Of a stretch of 16,502 bases of DNA, positions 1 to 8,124 are shown piece by piece. The position numbers and the translations under genes were made by a program. Location: positions 1-16,502 of the forward strand of contig JBDZUM010000097.1 of NCBI GenBank assembly GCA_040255215.1, in the 5' to 3' direction. Numbering within the stretch: the stretch's first letter is position 1; each line of letters starts with the position of its first letter. The DNA comes from JAQSWP01 sp040255215. GTDB lineage: Bacteria; Pseudomonadota; Alphaproteobacteria; Reyranellales; JAQSWP01. A model generated the notes under the pieces. It had not been told where the DNA came from. It searched no databases and worked only from the letters and a program-made list of their open reading frames with translations.

Positions 1-375
1 CCCCTTGTGCAGGAACAGCACCTCGTTGATCTGCTTCTCGATCGTGTGCAGCGGATTGAGCGAGCTCATCGGCTCCTGGAAGATCATCGACACGCGATTG
101 CCGCGCACTTCCATCAGCTCGCGCTGGCTGGCGCCGATCATTTCGCGGTCGCGGAAGGTGATGCTGCCTTTGGGATGCCAGGCGGTCGGGTAGGGCAGCA
201 GCTGCAGGATCGACAGCGCCGTCACCGACTTGCCCGATCCCGATTCGCCCACCAGCGCCACCGTCTCGCCCCGGGCGATCGAGAAGGAGACGCCGCGCAC
301 GGCCTTCACTTCCGACTCGCCGCGGCCGAAGCTGACATGCAGGTCCTTGATCTCGAGCAGGGTTTCGGCAGTCAT
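1..375 (-). CDS. yejF: YejF, ATP-binding subunit of peptide ABC importer (partial)
   Basis: First 125 codons of the ATPase that drives the YejABEF importer; the rest lies beyond the left edge. Visible in order: an N-terminal beta strand region, a Walker A motif GESGSGKS near residues 43-50, and a Q-loop with FQEPMSSLNPL near residues 100-110, as in the Dpp/Opp/Yej ATPase group. Family members usually carry two fused nucleotide-binding domains (about 530 aa), so only the first half of domain one is seen here. The ATG at 375 follows the yejE stop after 15 bases, consistent with the last gene of a yejABEF operon. The family is known; the substrate (oligopeptides, microcin C-like peptides) is inferred from the operon. 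Confidence 0.93.
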   Translation of the reverse strand, partial: MTAETLLEIKDLHVSFGRGESEVKAVRGVSFSIARGETVALVGESGSGKSVTALSILQLLPYPTAWHPKGSITFRDREMIGASQRELMEVRGNRVSMIFQEPMSSLNPLHTIEKQINEVLFLHKG

Positions 376-390
376 GGAAACACTTATCCG

Positions 391-1434
391 TCAGTTCAGC
401 GTTTTGCGGGGGTCGAAGGCGTCGCGCACGCCCTCGCCGATGAAGACCAGCAGGCTCAGCATGATGGCGATGACTGCGAAGCCGGTAAAGCCCAGCCAGG
501 GCGATTGCAGATTGTTCTTGCCCTGCAGCAGCAATTCGCCCAGCGACGCGGAGCCAGGCGGCAGGCCGAGCCCGAGAAAATCCAGCGACGTCAGCGCCAC
601 CACCGAGCTCGACAGCACGAAAGGCAGGAAAGTCAGCGTCGCCACCATGGCGTTGGGCAGGATGTGGCGGAACATGATGCCGGAATCGCCCAGCCCGAGG
701 GCGCGGGCCGCACGCACGTAGTCGAGCTTGCGCCCGCGCAGGAACTCCGCGCGCACCACGCCGACCAGCCCCATCCACGAGAACAGCAGCAGGATGCCCA
801 GCAGGATCCAGAACCCCGGCACGAACAGGCTGGCCAGGATGATCAGGATGAACAAGGTCGGCATGCTCGACCAGATTTCGATGAAGCGTTGGAACAGCAG
901 GTCGGTCCAGCCGCCGAAATAGCCCTGCACGGCGCCGGCGGCGACGCCGATCACCGAGCTGATCGCCGTCAGCGCCAGGCCGAACAGCACCGAGACGCGG
1001 AAGCCGTAGACCAGCCGCGCCAGCACGTCGCGCGCCTGGTCGTCGGTGCCGAGCCAGTTGCGGGTGCTGGGCGGCGAGGGCGCCGGCCCGGGCAGGTCGC
1101 GCACGATGGTGTCGTAGCGGAAGGGGATCGCCGGATAGAGCATCCAGCCCTTCTCGGCGATCAGGTCGCGCACGTAGGGGTCCTTGTAGTCGGCCTCGGT
1201 GGCGAATTCGCCGCCGAACGTCGTCTCGGGATAGGCCTTCAGCACCGGCATGTAGTAGCCGCCGTCGTAGGAGACCAGCAGCGGCTTGTCGTTGGCGATG
1301 AACTCGGCGAACAGCGTCACCGTGAACAGCAGGCAGAACAGCACCAGCGACCAGAAGGCGCGCCGGTTGCGCCGGAAATTGGCCAGGCGGCGGCGCGTCA
1401 GCGGCGTCAGGCTGGGGATGCGCAGGACGGGCAT
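391..1434 (-). CDS. yejE: YejE, inner-membrane permease of peptide ABC importer
   Basis: 347-aa permease of the binding-protein-dependent transport family. Residues 1-25 are basic and cytoplasmic, followed by a first membrane segment at about 26-46. A long periplasmic stretch (about 47-125) typical of YejE comes next, then LGTDDQARDVLARLVYG at about 128-144 and a C-terminal block of five hydrophobic segments. The EAA loop that contacts the ATPase lies around residues 230-262 (EFLRGRKLDYVRAARALGLG). The ATG at 1434 shares one base with the yejB stop (TGATG), which implies translational coupling and fixes the start. Pairs with YejB as the heterodimeric channel. Confidence 0.95.
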   Translation of the reverse strand: MPVLRIPSLTPLTRRRLANFRRNRRAFWSLVLFCLLFTVTLFAEFIANDKPLLVSYDGGYYMPVLKAYPETTFGGEFATEADYKDPYVRDLIAEKGWMLYPAIPFRYDTIVRDLPGPAPSPPSTRNWLGTDDQARDVLARLVYGFRVSVLFGLALTAISSVIGVAAGAVQGYFGGWTDLLFQRFIEIWSSMPTLFILIILASLFVPGFWILLGILLLFSWMGLVGVVRAEFLRGRKLDYVRAARALGLGDSGIMFRHILPNAMVATLTFLPFVLSSSVVALTSLDFLGLGLPPGSASLGELLLQGKNNLQSPWLGFTGFAVIAIMLSLLVFIGEGVRDAFDPRKTLN

Positions 1435-2546
1435 CAACGCTGCGCCGAGAAGTCGATGCGCGGATCGACCACGATGTACATCAGGTCGCCGACGATGCCG
1501 AGCAGCAGGCCGAGCAGGCTCAGCATGTAGAGCGTGCCGAACACCACCGGATAGTCGCGGTTGATCACCGCCTCGAAGCCCAGCAGCCCCAGCCCGTCGA
1601 GCGAGAAGATGACCTCGATCAGCAGCGAGCCGGTGAACAGCACGCCGACGAAGGCGGCGGGGAAGGCGGCGATGACGATCAGCATGGCGTTGCGGAATAC
1701 GTGGCCGTACAGCACGCGCTTCTCCGCCATGCCCTTGGCGCGGGCGGTCGAGACGTACTGCTTGCCGATCTCCTCGAGGAAGGAATTCTTGGTCAGCATG
1801 GTCAGGCTGGCGAAGCCGCCGATCACCATCGCCGTCACCGGCAGCACCATGTGCCACAGATAGTCGAGGATCTTGCCGGGCAGCGACATCTCGCTCCAGC
1901 CGTCCGACACCAGCCCGCGCAGCGGGAACCACTGCCAGTAGGAGCCGCCGGCGAACAGCACGATCAGCAGGATGGCGAACAGGAAGGAGGGCACCGCGTT
2001 GCCGACGATGATGGCGCCCGAGGTCCACACGTCGAAGGCCGAGCCGTCGCGCACCGCCTTGCGAATGCCCAGCGGTATCGAGATCAGGTAGACCAGCAGC
2101 GTCGTCCACACGCCGAGCGAGATCGACACCGGCATCTTCTCCAGCACCAGATCGATCACCCCGATGCTGCGGTAGTAGCTCTCGCCGAAATCGAAGCGCA
2201 GGTAGCGGCCGATCATCAGGAAGAAGCGCTCGTGCATCGGCTTGTCGAAGCCGAACTCCTTCTCGATCTGCGCCACCAGCTCGGGCGGCATGCCGCGCGC
2301 GCCGCGATAGACGCCGGTCGGTTGTTCGCCGATCGCCCCGCCGGCAAGCGGCCGGGTCTGCGGCGTCTGTTCGCCGCCGCCGCCGGAAACGCGCGCCGTG
2401 GCGTCGACCGCCGTGCCCTGCAGCTGCGCCAGCACCTGCTCGACCGGCCCGCCGGGGGCGGCCTGGATAATGAAGAAGTTGATCACCATGATCCCGAACA
2501 GGGTCGGGATCACCAGCAGCAGCCGGCGGACGATATAGGCGGCCAT
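1434..2546 (-). CDS. yejB: YejB, inner-membrane permease of peptide ABC importer
   Basis: 370-aa permease. A first membrane helix lies at residues 6-28, followed by a long periplasmic insertion (about 40-125) containing a Gly-rich stretch and QIEKEFGFDKPMHERFF, as usual for YejB. Five more membrane segments follow, with an EAA loop around residues 253-287 (KQYVSTARAKGM). ATG start at 2546, 30 bases after the yejA stop. An AGGA about 12 bases upstream is a modest ribosome site. Its stop overlaps the yejE start. Partner of YejE in the channel. Confidence 0.95.
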   Translation of the reverse strand: MAAYIVRRLLLVIPTLFGIMVINFFIIQAAPGGPVEQVLAQLQGTAVDATARVSGGGGEQTPQTRPLAGGAIGEQPTGVYRGARGMPPELVAQIEKEFGFDKPMHERFFLMIGRYLRFDFGESYYRSIGVIDLVLEKMPVSISLGVWTTLLVYLISIPLGIRKAVRDGSAFDVWTSGAIIVGNAVPSFLFAILLIVLFAGGSYWQWFPLRGLVSDGWSEMSLPGKILDYLWHMVLPVTAMVIGGFASLTMLTKNSFLEEIGKQYVSTARAKGMAEKRVLYGHVFRNAMLIVIAAFPAAFVGVLFTGSLLIEVIFSLDGLGLLGFEAVINRDYPVVFGTLYMLSLLGLLLGIVGDLMYIVVDPRIDFSAQR

Positions 2547-2576
2547 GCGCGCGTCAGTCCTGCCGGTTGCCGCTGT

Positions 2577-4421
2577 TCATCGCCCGCCCCGCTTGCCCTG
2601 CATCGCCTTCAGCTTGGCCTCGTCGATCCACCACGTGTCGTCGATCGGCAGGCCGTATTTCGGATTGGTCTTCGGCATGCCGAACACGTCCCAGTAGGCG
2701 ATGCGGAAGGCCGAGAAATGCCATTGCGGGATCATGTACCAGTGCCACAGCAGCACCCGGTCGAGCGCCCGCGTCCGCGTCACCAGCGCCTCGCGGTCCG
2801 GGGCCGAGATCACCAGCTCGATCAGCTTGTCGATCGCCGGATCGGCAATGCCCGAGAGGTTGCGGCTGCCTTCCTGCTTCGCCGCCGCGCTGCCGAAGAA
2901 CTCGCGCTGCTCGTTGCCCGGCGACAGCGACTGCGGCGCGCCGCCCACGATCATGTCGAAATCGAACGTGTCGGTGCGGCGCTGGAACTGCGCGGTGTCG
3001 ACCGTGCGCACGCTGGCGTTGATGCCGATGCGTTCCAGCGCCTGCTTGAACGGCAGCGCCACGCGCTCGAAGCTTGGATTGGACAGCAGGATCTCGAACT
3101 CGAACGGCTTGCCGTCCTTCACCAGCCTGCCGTCCTTGATCTCCCAGCCGGCTTCCTTGAACAGCCGCAGCGCTTCGCGCAGCCCGGCGCGGTTGTTGCC
3201 CGAGCCGTCGGTCTCCGGCAGCTTGAATTCCTTGGTGAAGACCTCTTCCGGAATCTGCCCGCGCAGCGGCTCGAGGATCTTCAGTTCGGCCGGCGAGGGC
3301 AGGCCGCTCGAGGCCAGCTCGGAATTGCTGAAATAGGAGCGGGTGCGGACGTAGGCATCGTAGAACAGCGTCTTGTTCATCCACTCGAAGTCGAACATCT
3401 GCGTCAGCGCCTGGCGCACGCGGGGATCCTGGAACTGCGGCCGGCGCAGATTGATCACCCAGGCCTGCATGCCCTGCGGCAGGTCGTGCGGGATCTCGCG
3501 CTTGACGATCAGCCCGTTCTGCACCGCCGGGATGTCGTAGCCGGTGGCCCAGTTGCGCGCGATGTTCTCCGATCGCACGTCGGTCTGGCCGCTCTTGAAG
3601 GCCTCGAACGCCACCGTGGCGTCGCGATAGTATTCGTAGCGCACCTCGTCGAAGTTGAAGCGCCCGCGATTGAGCCACAGATCCTTCGCCCACCAGTCCT
3701 TGACGCGCTCGTAGACGATGTAGCGGCCGGGCTCGAAGCTCTTGATGCGATAGGGGCCGGAGGTGACCGGCGGCTCCAGCGTGGTGCGGTCGAACTCGCG
3801 ATCGGCCCAGTAGTGCCTGGGCAGCACGAACATCTGGCCGAGGATCAGCGGCAGCTCCATGTTGGTCTCGCCGCGGAAGCTGAACTTCACCTCGCGCTCG
3901 GAGAGCTTCTCCGCCTTCTCGACGCTGCCGTAATAGGCGCGGAAGAACGGCAGGCCCTTCTCGCGCAACGTGTCGAGGGTGAAGATCACGTCGTCGGCGG
4001 TGATCGGCTTGCCGTCGCTCCAGCGCGCCTGCGGGCGCAAGGTGAACTTGACCCAGGAGCGGTCCTCCGGCGTCTCGATCTTCTCGGCGAGCTGGCCGTA
4101 TTCGGTGAAGGGCTCGTCCAGCGACTGGACGGTCAGCGGCACGTAGAGATCGGTCAACCCCGCCGCCGCGCTGCCCTTGATGATGAAGGGGTTGAAATTG
4201 TCGAAAGTGCCGATCGCCGGCAGGCGCAGTTCGCCGCCCTTGGGCGCGTTGGGATTGACGTACTCGAAATGCTTCGCATCCGGCCCGTATTTCATGTCGC
4301 CATGCATGGCCATGCCGTGCGCCGCCTGCTGCGCCGACGCCGGCGGAATGGCGAGCGCCAGAGTCAGAACCAGCCCTGCGGCTATTCCCGGCAGCTTTCG
4401 CAGCGATGCGACAGGCGTCAT
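2577..4421 (-). CDS. yejA: YejA, periplasmic peptide-binding protein
   Basis: 614-aa extracellular solute-binding protein of family 5 (SBP_bac_5), the substrate receptor of the YejABEF importer. A signal peptide is clear: RK at residues 8-9, a hydrophobic core at about 13-26 and a probable cleavage after ASA at residue 30. The mature start contains HGDMKYGPDAKHFEYVNPNA, the usual YejA opening, then KGGELRLP. I chose ATG at 4421 over a TTG at 4427, because GAAGGAG at 4428-4434 is a strong Shine-Dalgarno site six bases from the ATG and would abut the TTG. First gene of the operon. A 122-base gap with a GC-rich hairpin separates it from hisN upstream. Confidence 0.95.
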   Translation of the reverse strand: MTPVASLRKLPGIAAGLVLTLALAIPPASAQQAAHGMAMHGDMKYGPDAKHFEYVNPNAPKGGELRLPAIGTFDNFNPFIIKGSAAAGLTDLYVPLTVQSLDEPFTEYGQLAEKIETPEDRSWVKFTLRPQARWSDGKPITADDVIFTLDTLREKGLPFFRAYYGSVEKAEKLSEREVKFSFRGETNMELPLILGQMFVLPRHYWADREFDRTTLEPPVTSGPYRIKSFEPGRYIVYERVKDWWAKDLWLNRGRFNFDEVRYEYYRDATVAFEAFKSGQTDVRSENIARNWATGYDIPAVQNGLIVKREIPHDLPQGMQAWVINLRRPQFQDPRVRQALTQMFDFEWMNKTLFYDAYVRTRSYFSNSELASSGLPSPAELKILEPLRGQIPEEVFTKEFKLPETDGSGNNRAGLREALRLFKEAGWEIKDGRLVKDGKPFEFEILLSNPSFERVALPFKQALERIGINASVRTVDTAQFQRRTDTFDFDMIVGGAPQSLSPGNEQREFFGSAAAKQEGSRNLSGIADPAIDKLIELVISAPDREALVTRTRALDRVLLWHWYMIPQWHFSAFRIAYWDVFGMPKTNPKYGLPIDDTWWIDEAKLKAMQGKRGGR

Positions 4422-4427
4422 GCGCAA

Positions 4428-4434
4428 CTCCTTC
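4428..4434 (-). promoter_or_regulatory. Ribosome binding site deciding the yejA start
   Basis: GAAGGAG on the minus strand, six bases upstream of the ATG at 4421. It touches the alternative in-frame TTG at 4427, which makes that codon an unlikely start. Confidence 0.75.
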
Positions 4435-4462
4435 GACGGACGTTCCGAGGCTATTGAAATTC

Positions 4463-4487
4463 GCCGCCGGTTTGAAGCCCCGGCGGC
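4463..4487 (-). other. GC-rich stem-loop between hisN and yejA
   Basis: Perfect 8-bp inverted repeat, GCCGCCGG at 4463-4470 and CCGGCGGC at 4480-4487, with a 9-base loop. It lies between the hisN stop and the yejA start. On the minus strand it is followed by GAATTTC rather than a run of T, so it is at best a weak intrinsic terminator. It may act as a transcript-end stabiliser or partial barrier between the two operons. Confidence 0.4.
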
Positions 4488-4543
4488 TCCCTATCGACGG
4501 TTTGTGCCCTGAATTTACGGCGAAATTGGGCGCGTGGACCGCT

Positions 4544-5317
4544 TCAGCCGGCCAGCGCCGCCAGGGCGGCCGCATGCGCCGCCCGATCGCCCGCCGCCAC
4601 CACCCGCCCGTCGCTCTCGATGGTCAGCGCCTTGCCCTGCCAGTCGGTCATGATGCCGCCCGCGCCCTCGACCACCGGTATAACGGCGCAATAGTCGTAG
4701 GGTTGCAGGGAGGCCTCGATCACCAGATCGGCGAAGCCCATGGTCATGAGCCCGTAGGCGTAGCAGTCGCCGCCGAAGCGCGGCTGGCGCACTTTGGCGC
4801 GCACCCGTTCGTAGGCCACCGCGTCGGCGCCCTTGAACATGTCCGGCGCCGTCGAATAGAGGAACGCCTTGTCGAGGCTGGGGCAGGCGCGGGTGCGGAT
4901 CGGCCTGCCGTTCATGGTCGTCGGCGCGCCGGCCGCGCCCAGCCAGCGCTCGCCCAGGATCGGCTGGTCGATCACGCCCAGCACCGGCCGGCCGCGATGC
5001 AGCAGGCCGATCAGGGTGCCGAACACCGGCATGCCGGTGATGAACGCCTTGGTGCCGTCGATCGGATCGATGACCCACAGATATTCCGCATCCAGCCGCT
5101 CCCGCCCGTGCTCCTCGCCCAATATGCCGTCCTGCGGCCGCTGGCGCGCCAGCAGCTCGCGCATCGCCGCCTCGGTCTCGCGATCGGCGATGGTGACGGG
5201 GCTGTCGTCGGCCTTGGTGTCGACGCCGACCGGCGTGCGGAAATAGCGCCTGATCACGGCGCCCGCCGCTTCCGCCATCTCGTTGGCCAGCGCGATCAGG
5301 GCGGGGTCGAGGGACAT
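4544..5317 (-). CDS. hisN: Histidinol-phosphatase, inositol monophosphatase family
   Basis: 257-aa magnesium-dependent phosphatase of the inositol monophosphatase fold. The three metal-site motifs are visible: GEEH at residues 67-70, DPIDGT at 84-89 and the C-terminal Asp208 in YDYCAVIPVVEGAGG. The phrase DPIDGTKAFITGMPVFGTLI and the compact C-terminal half match the HisN-type histidinol-phosphatase subgroup rather than SuhB or CysQ, so histidinol phosphate is the likely substrate (penultimate step of histidine synthesis). ATG at 5317 follows the pheA stop by 8 bases, with GGGGTGAG upstream as a ribosome site overlapping the pheA end. Last gene of the kdsB-pheA-hisN operon. Another inositol-phosphatase activity cannot be excluded from sequence alone. 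Confidence 0.88.
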   Translation of the reverse strand: MSLDPALIALANEMAEAAGAVIRRYFRTPVGVDTKADDSPVTIADRETEAAMRELLARQRPQDGILGEEHGRERLDAEYLWVIDPIDGTKAFITGMPVFGTLIGLLHRGRPVLGVIDQPILGERWLGAAGAPTTMNGRPIRTRACPSLDKAFLYSTAPDMFKGADAVAYERVRAKVRQPRFGGDCYAYGLMTMGFADLVIEASLQPYDYCAVIPVVEGAGGIMTDWQGKALTIESDGRVVAAGDRAAHAAALAALAG

Positions 5318-5325
5318 GGGCGCAC

Positions 5326-6204
5326 TCACCCCTTGGCCGGGTCCTTCCAGCCTTCGCGGCGGAAGGGATGGGTCGGGAAGACGCCCAGCACCTTGACCTC
5401 GCGCGAGAAGAAGCCCAGCTCCTCGAACGCCAGGCGCACGCTGCGCTGCTCGGGATGGCCCTCGATCTCGGCGTAGAACTGCGCCGCCTCGAACGCGGCG
5501 CCGGAGATGTAGCTTTCCAGCTTGGTGATGTTGATGCCGTTGGTGGCGAAGCCGCCCAGCGCCTTGTAGAGCGCGGCCGGCACCGAGCGCACGCGGAACA
5601 CGAAGGCGGTCATGCACGGGCCGTTCTCCAGCGCCGGCTGCTGCGCCTCGCGCGCGAAGATCAGGAAGCGCGTGGTGTTGTGGTCGGCGTCCTCGATGTT
5701 GGCGCGCAGCACCTGCAGCCCGTAGATCTCGGCCGCCAGCGCCGAGGAGATGGCGGCGACGGCCGGATCGTTCAGCTCGGCGATCTCGCGCGCCGCGCCC
5801 GCGGTGTCGGCGGCGACCACCGCGCGCAGCCCCAGTTCGCGGATGATGTTGCGGCACTGCGCCAGCGCATGGACGTGGCTGCGCACGGTCTTCAAGGTGG
5901 CGATGGTCGCGCCCTTGGGCGCCACCAGGCAGTGCTCGACCCGTTGGTAGTGCTCGGCGATGACGTGCATGCCCGAATTGGGCATCAGCGAATGGATGTC
6001 GGCGACTCTGCCGGCGACCGAGTTCTCGATCGGGATCATCGCCAGCGCGGCGCGTTCCTCGCGCAGGGCGGCGAAGGCGTCCTCGAAGGTGCGGCAGGGC
6101 AGCGGCGTCAGCTCGGGATGCACGGCGCGGCAGGCGATGTCGGAATTGGCGCCGGGCTCGCCCTGGAAGGCGATCGTGCGCGCGGGATCGGAAGCAGACG
6201 TCAT
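5326..6204 (-). CDS. pheA: Prephenate dehydratase with ACT domain
   Basis: 292-aa monofunctional prephenate dehydratase, which converts prephenate to phenylpyruvate in phenylalanine synthesis. The catalytic domain covers roughly residues 8-190: IAFQGEPGANSDIA near the start, IPIENSVAGRV at 57-67, and the active-site TTRF at 177-180. A C-terminal ACT domain (about 196-280) carries GINITKLES at 223-231, the phenylalanine-sensing element, so feedback inhibition is expected from family knowledge. There is no chorismate mutase domain. The start overlaps the kdsB stop by four bases (ATGA), implying coupled translation. Confidence 0.95.
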   Translation of the reverse strand: MTSASDPARTIAFQGEPGANSDIACRAVHPELTPLPCRTFEDAFAALREERAALAMIPIENSVAGRVADIHSLMPNSGMHVIAEHYQRVEHCLVAPKGATIATLKTVRSHVHALAQCRNIIRELGLRAVVAADTAGAAREIAELNDPAVAAISSALAAEIYGLQVLRANIEDADHNTTRFLIFAREAQQPALENGPCMTAFVFRVRSVPAALYKALGGFATNGINITKLESYISGAAFEAAQFYAEIEGHPEQRSVRLAFEELGFFSREVKVLGVFPTHPFRREGWKDPAKG

Positions 6205-6965
6205 CGGGATTTTCCGGCGGAGGAACGAGCGAGAACGGCGCGGGCCTTCTCGAGGTCGGCCGGAGTATCGACGCCGAGGGGTGCGGCGTCAACCAGATGG
6301 GCGTCGATGCGCATGCCGTTCTCCAGCGCCCGCAGCTGCTCGAGTTTCTCGCGCTGCTCGAGCACGCCGGGCGGCAGCGACACGAAGCGTTCCAGTGCCG
6401 CGCGCCGATAGGCGTAGAGGCCGATATGGTGCCAGTGCGCGCCCTCGCCCGAGGGGACGAGGTTGCGGCTGAAATAGAGCGCGCGGCCGATGCTGGCGCC
6501 GGGCGCGAACGACACCACCGCCTTGACGACCTGCGGCGCCAGCCGTTCCTCCTCGCTGGCGATTTCGCAGACCAAAGTCGATATGTCGACCGCCGGCTCG
6601 GCCAGCGGCGCCAGCGAAAACCGCACCAGGGCCGGATCGAGGGTCGGCAGATCGCCCTGCACGTTGATGATGGCGTCGTGCCGGGCATCGGGATCGAGAA
6701 GGCGCAGCGCCTCGAAGATGCGGTCAGAGCCCGAAGGGTGCGCGGGATCGGTCAGCACCGCCCGGCCGCCCGCCGCCTCGACGGCGGCGACGATCTGCGG
6801 TTCGGCCGCCGCCACCACCACCGGCCCGAGATCGGCCGCCACGGCGCGGCGCCAGACCTGCACGATCATCGGCTGGCCGGCGATGTCGGCCAGGGGCTTG
6901 TCCGGCAGGCGGGTCGAGGCGAGGCGGGCGGGGATCAGGACCAGCGGATTGCGCGGCGAGGACAT
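6201..6965 (-). CDS. kdsB: 3-deoxy-manno-octulosonate cytidylyltransferase (CMP-KDO synthetase)
   Basis: 254-aa cytoplasmic enzyme that activates KDO with CTP for the lipopolysaccharide inner core. Motifs: the nucleotide-binding opening IPARLASTRLPDKPL at residues 11-25, NVQGDLP in the middle, GLYAYR, the EQLRALENGMRI sequence and GVDTPADLEKAR near the C-terminus. The usual NVQGDEP is NVQGDLP here, a variant I recall from other alphaproteobacterial KdsB proteins; the metal-binding Asp is kept. ATG at 6965 has no strong Shine-Dalgarno site. First gene of a three-gene operon with pheA and hisN, divergent from the cytochrome gene. Confidence 0.95.
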   Translation of the reverse strand: MSSPRNPLVLIPARLASTRLPDKPLADIAGQPMIVQVWRRAVAADLGPVVVAAAEPQIVAAVEAAGGRAVLTDPAHPSGSDRIFEALRLLDPDARHDAIINVQGDLPTLDPALVRFSLAPLAEPAVDISTLVCEIASEEERLAPQVVKAVVSFAPGASIGRALYFSRNLVPSGEGAHWHHIGLYAYRRAALERFVSLPPGVLEQREKLEQLRALENGMRIDAHLVDAAPLGVDTPADLEKARAVLARSSAGKSR

Positions 6966-7230
6966 GGCGTGTTCGGCTCGACTTTCGAGGGGGAAAACGG
7001 GGGCGCGAGGGGCGGATTTTACGCTGTGGCGGGCGGTTCGTTTCGCTCGGCTTTTCCGGGACTTGCGCCCTTAATGCGACGTTGTGCCGCGCAACGGCGG
7101 GCTGCGGCGTTTCGATACTACTGCCAGCGCCGCTTTCGTGGTAGATGCGCCCGACACTTGCGGCAAATTCCACCTGCCGGCCGGCCCTCCGGGGCCAGCG
7201 ACAAGACGGCGGGGACGACGGGGAATTCAG
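6966..7230. promoter_or_regulatory. Divergent intergenic region, kdsB / cytochrome c
   Basis: 265 bases between two divergent genes must contain both promoters. I found no convincing -35/-10 pair for either direction. A short inverted repeat CTCGA-ctt-TCGAG lies at 6977-6989, just upstream of the kdsB start. An open frame enters from 7084 and joins the cytochrome frame, but it lacks protein-like features, so this stretch is read as noncoding. Confidence 0.5.
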
Positions 7231-7773
7231 ATGGATTCGTTCGAGCTCAACAAGATCGCCGGCGCCGTGATCGGCGCTGCCCTGCTGGCCATGGTCGTCG
7301 GCAAGGTCGCCGGCGGCATCGTCCATCCCACCGCGCCGGCCAAGCCGGTGTTCGAGGCGGTCGAGGAAGCCGCGGCTCCGGCCGCCGGCGGCGCCGCCCA
7401 GCCGGCCGAACTCGAGCCGATCGCGCCGCTGATGGCCCAGGCCAACGCCGCCAACGGCGAGGCCGCCTTCAACAAGCGCTGCGCCACCTGCCACACCATC
7501 GACCAGGGCGGCGCCAACAAGGTCGGCCCCAATCTCTACGGCATCGTCGGCGCCAAGAAGGCGCACCTCGACAGCTTCTCCTACTCCAAGGCGATGCAGG
7601 AGAAGGAAGGCCAGTGGGACTACGAGGCGATCAACAAGTTCATTCACAAGCCGTCGGCCTACGTCAAAGGCACCAAGATGGCCTTCGCCGGCCTCGGCAA
7701 CGCCAACGAGCGCGCCGACATCATCGCCTTCCTGCGCAGCAAGAACGACAACCCGCCGCCGCTGCCGCAATAA
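7231..7773 (+). CDS. cycM: Membrane-anchored c-type cytochrome, CycM-like
   Basis: 180-aa class I cytochrome c held in the inner membrane by an uncleaved N-terminal helix (residues about 9-31), with the haem domain in the periplasm after an Ala/Pro-rich linker (about 33-70). The haem attachment site CATCH is at residues 84-88. The distal Met ligand is probably Met150 in KGTKMAF, followed by RADIIAFLRS. Such cytochromes pass electrons from complex III to a cytochrome oxidase. I chose ATG at 7231 because it begins just before the membrane helix. The upstream extension to 7084 is Arg/Pro-rich and has no matching family segment. Divergent from kdsB, a neighbourhood I recall from other alphaproteobacteria. 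Confidence 0.9.
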   Translation: MDSFELNKIAGAVIGAALLAMVVGKVAGGIVHPTAPAKPVFEAVEEAAAPAAGGAAQPAELEPIAPLMAQANAANGEAAFNKRCATCHTIDQGGANKVGPNLYGIVGAKKAHLDSFSYSKAMQEKEGQWDYEAINKFIHKPSAYVKGTKMAFAGLGNANERADIIAFLRSKNDNPPPLPQ

Positions 7774-7794
7774 GGCCCGCGAGTTTCGACGAAT

Positions 7795-7827
7795 AACCCC
7801 GGCCGGAGCCATCCCGCCGGGGTTTTT
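7795..7827 (+). terminator. Rho-independent terminator after the cytochrome gene
   Basis: Perfect 9-bp stem, AACCCCGGC at 7795-7803 pairing with GCCGGGGTT at 7816-7824, a 12-base loop, and a T run through 7827. It lies 21 bases past the cytochrome stop. The opposite strand has only GGTTATTC after the stem, so termination of the convergent brnA transcript here would be weak. Confidence 0.88.
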
Positions 7828-7854
7828 CGTCTTCGGCGGCGTTCCGACCGGTCT

Positions 7855-8124
7855 TTACTTCGCTTTCGGCAGCGAACGCTTCAGCGCTTCGTTGATGCGG
7901 GTCTGCCAGCCGTCGCCCGTGGCGCGAAACTTCTTCACCACATCGGCATCCAGCCGCAACGTCACCTGCTGCTTCGGCTGCTCCAGCGCCGGTCGCCCGC
8001 GCTTGGCCGGCCTGACCAGACTGTCGCCCTCGTAACGTGCCGCGCGCTTGAACCATCTGTCGTCGAGTACCGGCGCGTCGTCCTTGTCAGAGATTGGCGA
8101 AGAAGCTCTTCGTTTCCGCTCCAT
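7855..8124 (-). CDS. brnA: BrnA-family antitoxin
   Basis: 89-aa antitoxin. The N-terminal half is charged and probably flexible (Lys/Arg/Asp/Pro-rich). The C-terminal half, from about residue 51, has the BrnA DNA-binding signature VTLRLDADVVKKFRATGDGW followed by QTRINEALK, a ribbon-helix-helix-like fold. It should bind and neutralise the BrnT ribonuclease and repress the operon. The ATG at 8124 lies inside the end of brnT (38-base overlap, different frame), typical of these toxin-first pairs and implying coupled translation. A shorter start further in is possible but the family architecture fits this one. Confidence 0.88.
   Translation of the reverse strand: MERKRRASSPISDKDDAPVLDDRWFKRAARYEGDSLVRPAKRGRPALEQPKQQVTLRLDADVVKKFRATGDGWQTRINEALKRSLPKAK

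Noticed and set aside
7..4457. Long plus-strand open frames opposite the yej genes
   Set aside because: They are antisense to well-conserved genes, rich in Gln/His/Arg/Ala and without motifs. GC-rich codon bias on the minus strand leaves the complementary frames open.
7084..7230. N-terminal extension of the cytochrome
   Set aside because: Arg/Pro-rich with no family similarity, and it would place 49 residues ahead of the membrane anchor. The ATG at 7231 gives a normal anchored cytochrome.
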